Positions 8,601-8,876 of a DNA stretch of 8,876 nt are shown in pieces. Each line of letters begins with the position of its first letter. The first letter of the stretch is position 1. The DNA lies in the NCBI GenBank assembly GCA_023428035.1, contig JAEYZO010000850.1, positions 1 through 8,876 of the forward strand, written 5' to 3'. Under the pieces are notes generated by a model. That model was given only the letters and a program-made list of their open reading frames with translations, was not told the origin of the DNA and ran no database searches. This stretch comes from Pseudomonadota bacterium. GTDB taxonomy: Bacteria; Myxococcota_A; Polyangia; Polyangiales; Ga0077539. The position numbers and the translations under genes are program-made.

Positions 8601-8876
8601 GGAGGAGCTCGGCCAGCCTGTGGACCGCCGCGACGTCGGTGGCGGCTGCGACGATCGCGGCCTGCCGCACGCCCGCCTCGCCGCCGGGCCGCACCCAGAG
8701 CGCGAGGTGCAGGTCAACCTCGTGCTCTCCCTGAGGCCCCACCACGGCGTGACCCGCGCGTGAGGGGACGAAGGCCGACACCCGCGCCCGCGCGCCCCGG
8801 GCCCCGACGCGCAGCGCCCGACCCAGCGCGCCGCAGAGCCCAGCGTGCATCGGGTCGAGCCCTTCGGGGAGCACCA
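5641..8876 (-). CDS. Ferredoxin-carbamoyltransferase-radical SAM fusion, 5'-partial
   Basis: The frame runs off the right edge. Residues are numbered from the GTG at 8874 (1077 aa), and the true start may lie outside. Residues 1-125 are unassigned. Residues 134-173 hold two [4Fe-4S] ferredoxin motifs, CxxCxxCxxxCP (C134/137/140/144 and C163/166/169/173). A proline-rich linker (205-230) precedes a NodU/TobZ-type carbamoyltransferase. Its Kae1-like half (231-552) has VENERLARARH, HHLCHA (H349, H353) with IDGRGD (371-376), GGGVALNC and GANDAGTALGAAL. Its YrdC-like half (about 590-766) has FQGAMEFGPRALGSRSI (611-627), EPWRPFGPS (647-655) and LDTSFNRRGEP. After a second Pro/Ser linker (773-782) comes a radical SAM domain with CDLDCGHC (C794/798/801), RGEA for the GGE motif and QTNG. 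Four late cysteines (1004, 1049, 1052, 1058) suggest an auxiliary cluster. By family, the middle part moves carbamoyl from carbamoyl phosphate, via carbamoyl-AMP, to a hydroxyl or amine. Domain calls are firm; the substrate is unknown. Confidence 0.92.
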   Translation of the reverse strand, partial: VLPEGLDPMHAGLCGALGRALRVGARGARARVSAFVPSRAGHAVVGPQGEHEVDLHLALWVRPGGEAGVRQAAIVAAATDVAAVHRLAELLREDPPPPWGRELFLDGLAWRAPRRPTIAAPRASLPIVVDPDRCADCGLCARVCPTGYLGAKGQPATPDVSVCTRCYDCVEACPVDALRPSYADDTGTRERALSWRPGWLSRLAGGPGPSLPAPFPPSYLSPRDEGSPPRYVLGLAVMTMQEHAAVLLRDGEIVGAVENERLARARHAGWHPPGREGVTAAVDPTICLEEALCRRPIRALLEGEGITLDDVDLIAVNGLHGRYVDRIDFLDARATIPSVRAGRVLYLPHHLCHAASALRASGVDDAWVMTIDGRGDRECAAVFRAEGGELRAVDTVLALNDRSIGGVYEGVTRLLGFGSHGQGSVMALAAFGAPAVDLSAHLGVTDDGGIVAHEDGVNVTFAEYARAPGAPLTQAHKDLAASLQRALERVAAALLRRNAGDGPLDALCLGGGVALNCAMNESLRVTFSPATIFVQPGANDAGTALGAALEGWRRVAPSPPPSRALSSAALGPSFDDAAIESALRRLSYERVDDVADRAAELLAAGEVVCWFQGAMEFGPRALGSRSILADPRDPATQSRVNAMKEREPWRPFGPSMLAGHEAEWLERPLDSRFMLFTTPVKAERRSEVPAVVHVDGTTRPQVVHADALPRYHAMISAFHARAGVPMVLDTSFNRRGEPIVCTPADAVESFLGLGADALVIGDFIARKQGAQRAVSAPPASPGGRRLSLRLTANCDLDCGHCTARDLRGIADKSASRAVIALHEGRLAGCDELVILRGEAALRQDLRAILDQARRMGYRFIQLQTNGHALATVPWRQEVISRVDAFEVQLLAADEATHDSLSGVAGSFKPTLAATQALARSGKQLLVTIPLLRGNLRSLGAVVALAHKLGARRVQFNFPRPVELTDRVELSQVPRLALAAQALRPAALAALKNGVTVTTEAVPACLLPEELRSSTDAREDFTRHRVDDLRVLHESADEVRATQRPLPPPCRGCAARDRCGRTWALYLELFGSGELRPV

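Noticed and set aside
7447..8763. 438-codon plus-strand frame opposite the fusion gene
   Set aside because: It is rich in Arg, Ala, Val, Glu and His with no recognisable domain, and lies wholly antisense to the ferredoxin and carbamoyltransferase motifs. It is a shadow frame.
1..8876. CRISPR arrays, tRNA/rRNA genes, insertion sequences, integration sites
   Set aside because: I saw no regularly spaced repeats, no transposase motifs, no terminal inverted repeats and no structural-RNA signature. Nearly all of the window is protein-coding.

Overview
This is a very GC-rich, densely coding window with GC-biased third codon positions. It holds four large genes and almost no non-coding DNA. The base composition, two exported lipoprotein-type proteins carrying enzyme folds (SUMF1/FGE and a PEP-synthase/dikinase fold) and a very large metzincin protease suggest a Myxococcota-like bacterium. 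That placement is an inference from gene style; there is no RNA marker gene here.

Layout: (1) 1-2673, plus strand, 5'-truncated: a large zinc metalloprotease of the metzincin type. (2) 2721-3623, plus strand: a SUMF1/formylglycine-generating-enzyme-fold lipoprotein that lacks the catalytic cysteines of true FGE. (3) 3628-5625, minus strand: an exported, probably lipid-anchored protein with a phosphohistidine-like domain followed by a PEP-synthase/PPDK-type ATP-binding domain. (4) 5641-8876, minus strand, running off the right edge: one continuous polypeptide joining an unassigned N-terminal region, a 2x[4Fe-4S] ferredoxin domain, a complete NodU/TobZ-type O-carbamoyltransferase (Kae1-like plus YrdC-like halves) and a C-terminal radical SAM domain with an extra cysteine cluster. 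Genes 1-2 and genes 4-3 are two convergent blocks. They meet at a 4-bp gap where the opposed stop codons lie inside a perfect 10-bp palindrome.

The most unusual item is gene 4. Fe-S electron-transfer, carbamoyl-transfer and radical chemistry are fused in one chain with proline-rich linkers. The carbamoyl-adenylate-forming half looks intact. The Kae1-like transfer half has lost a conserved His and a Lys, so substrate or chemistry may differ from known O-carbamoyltransferases. It lies 15 bp upstream of the dikinase-like lipoprotein gene, with the same orientation, so the two probably share a transcript. No substrate gene (precursor peptide, glycosyltransferase and so on) is visible in the window. 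The biological product is unknown.
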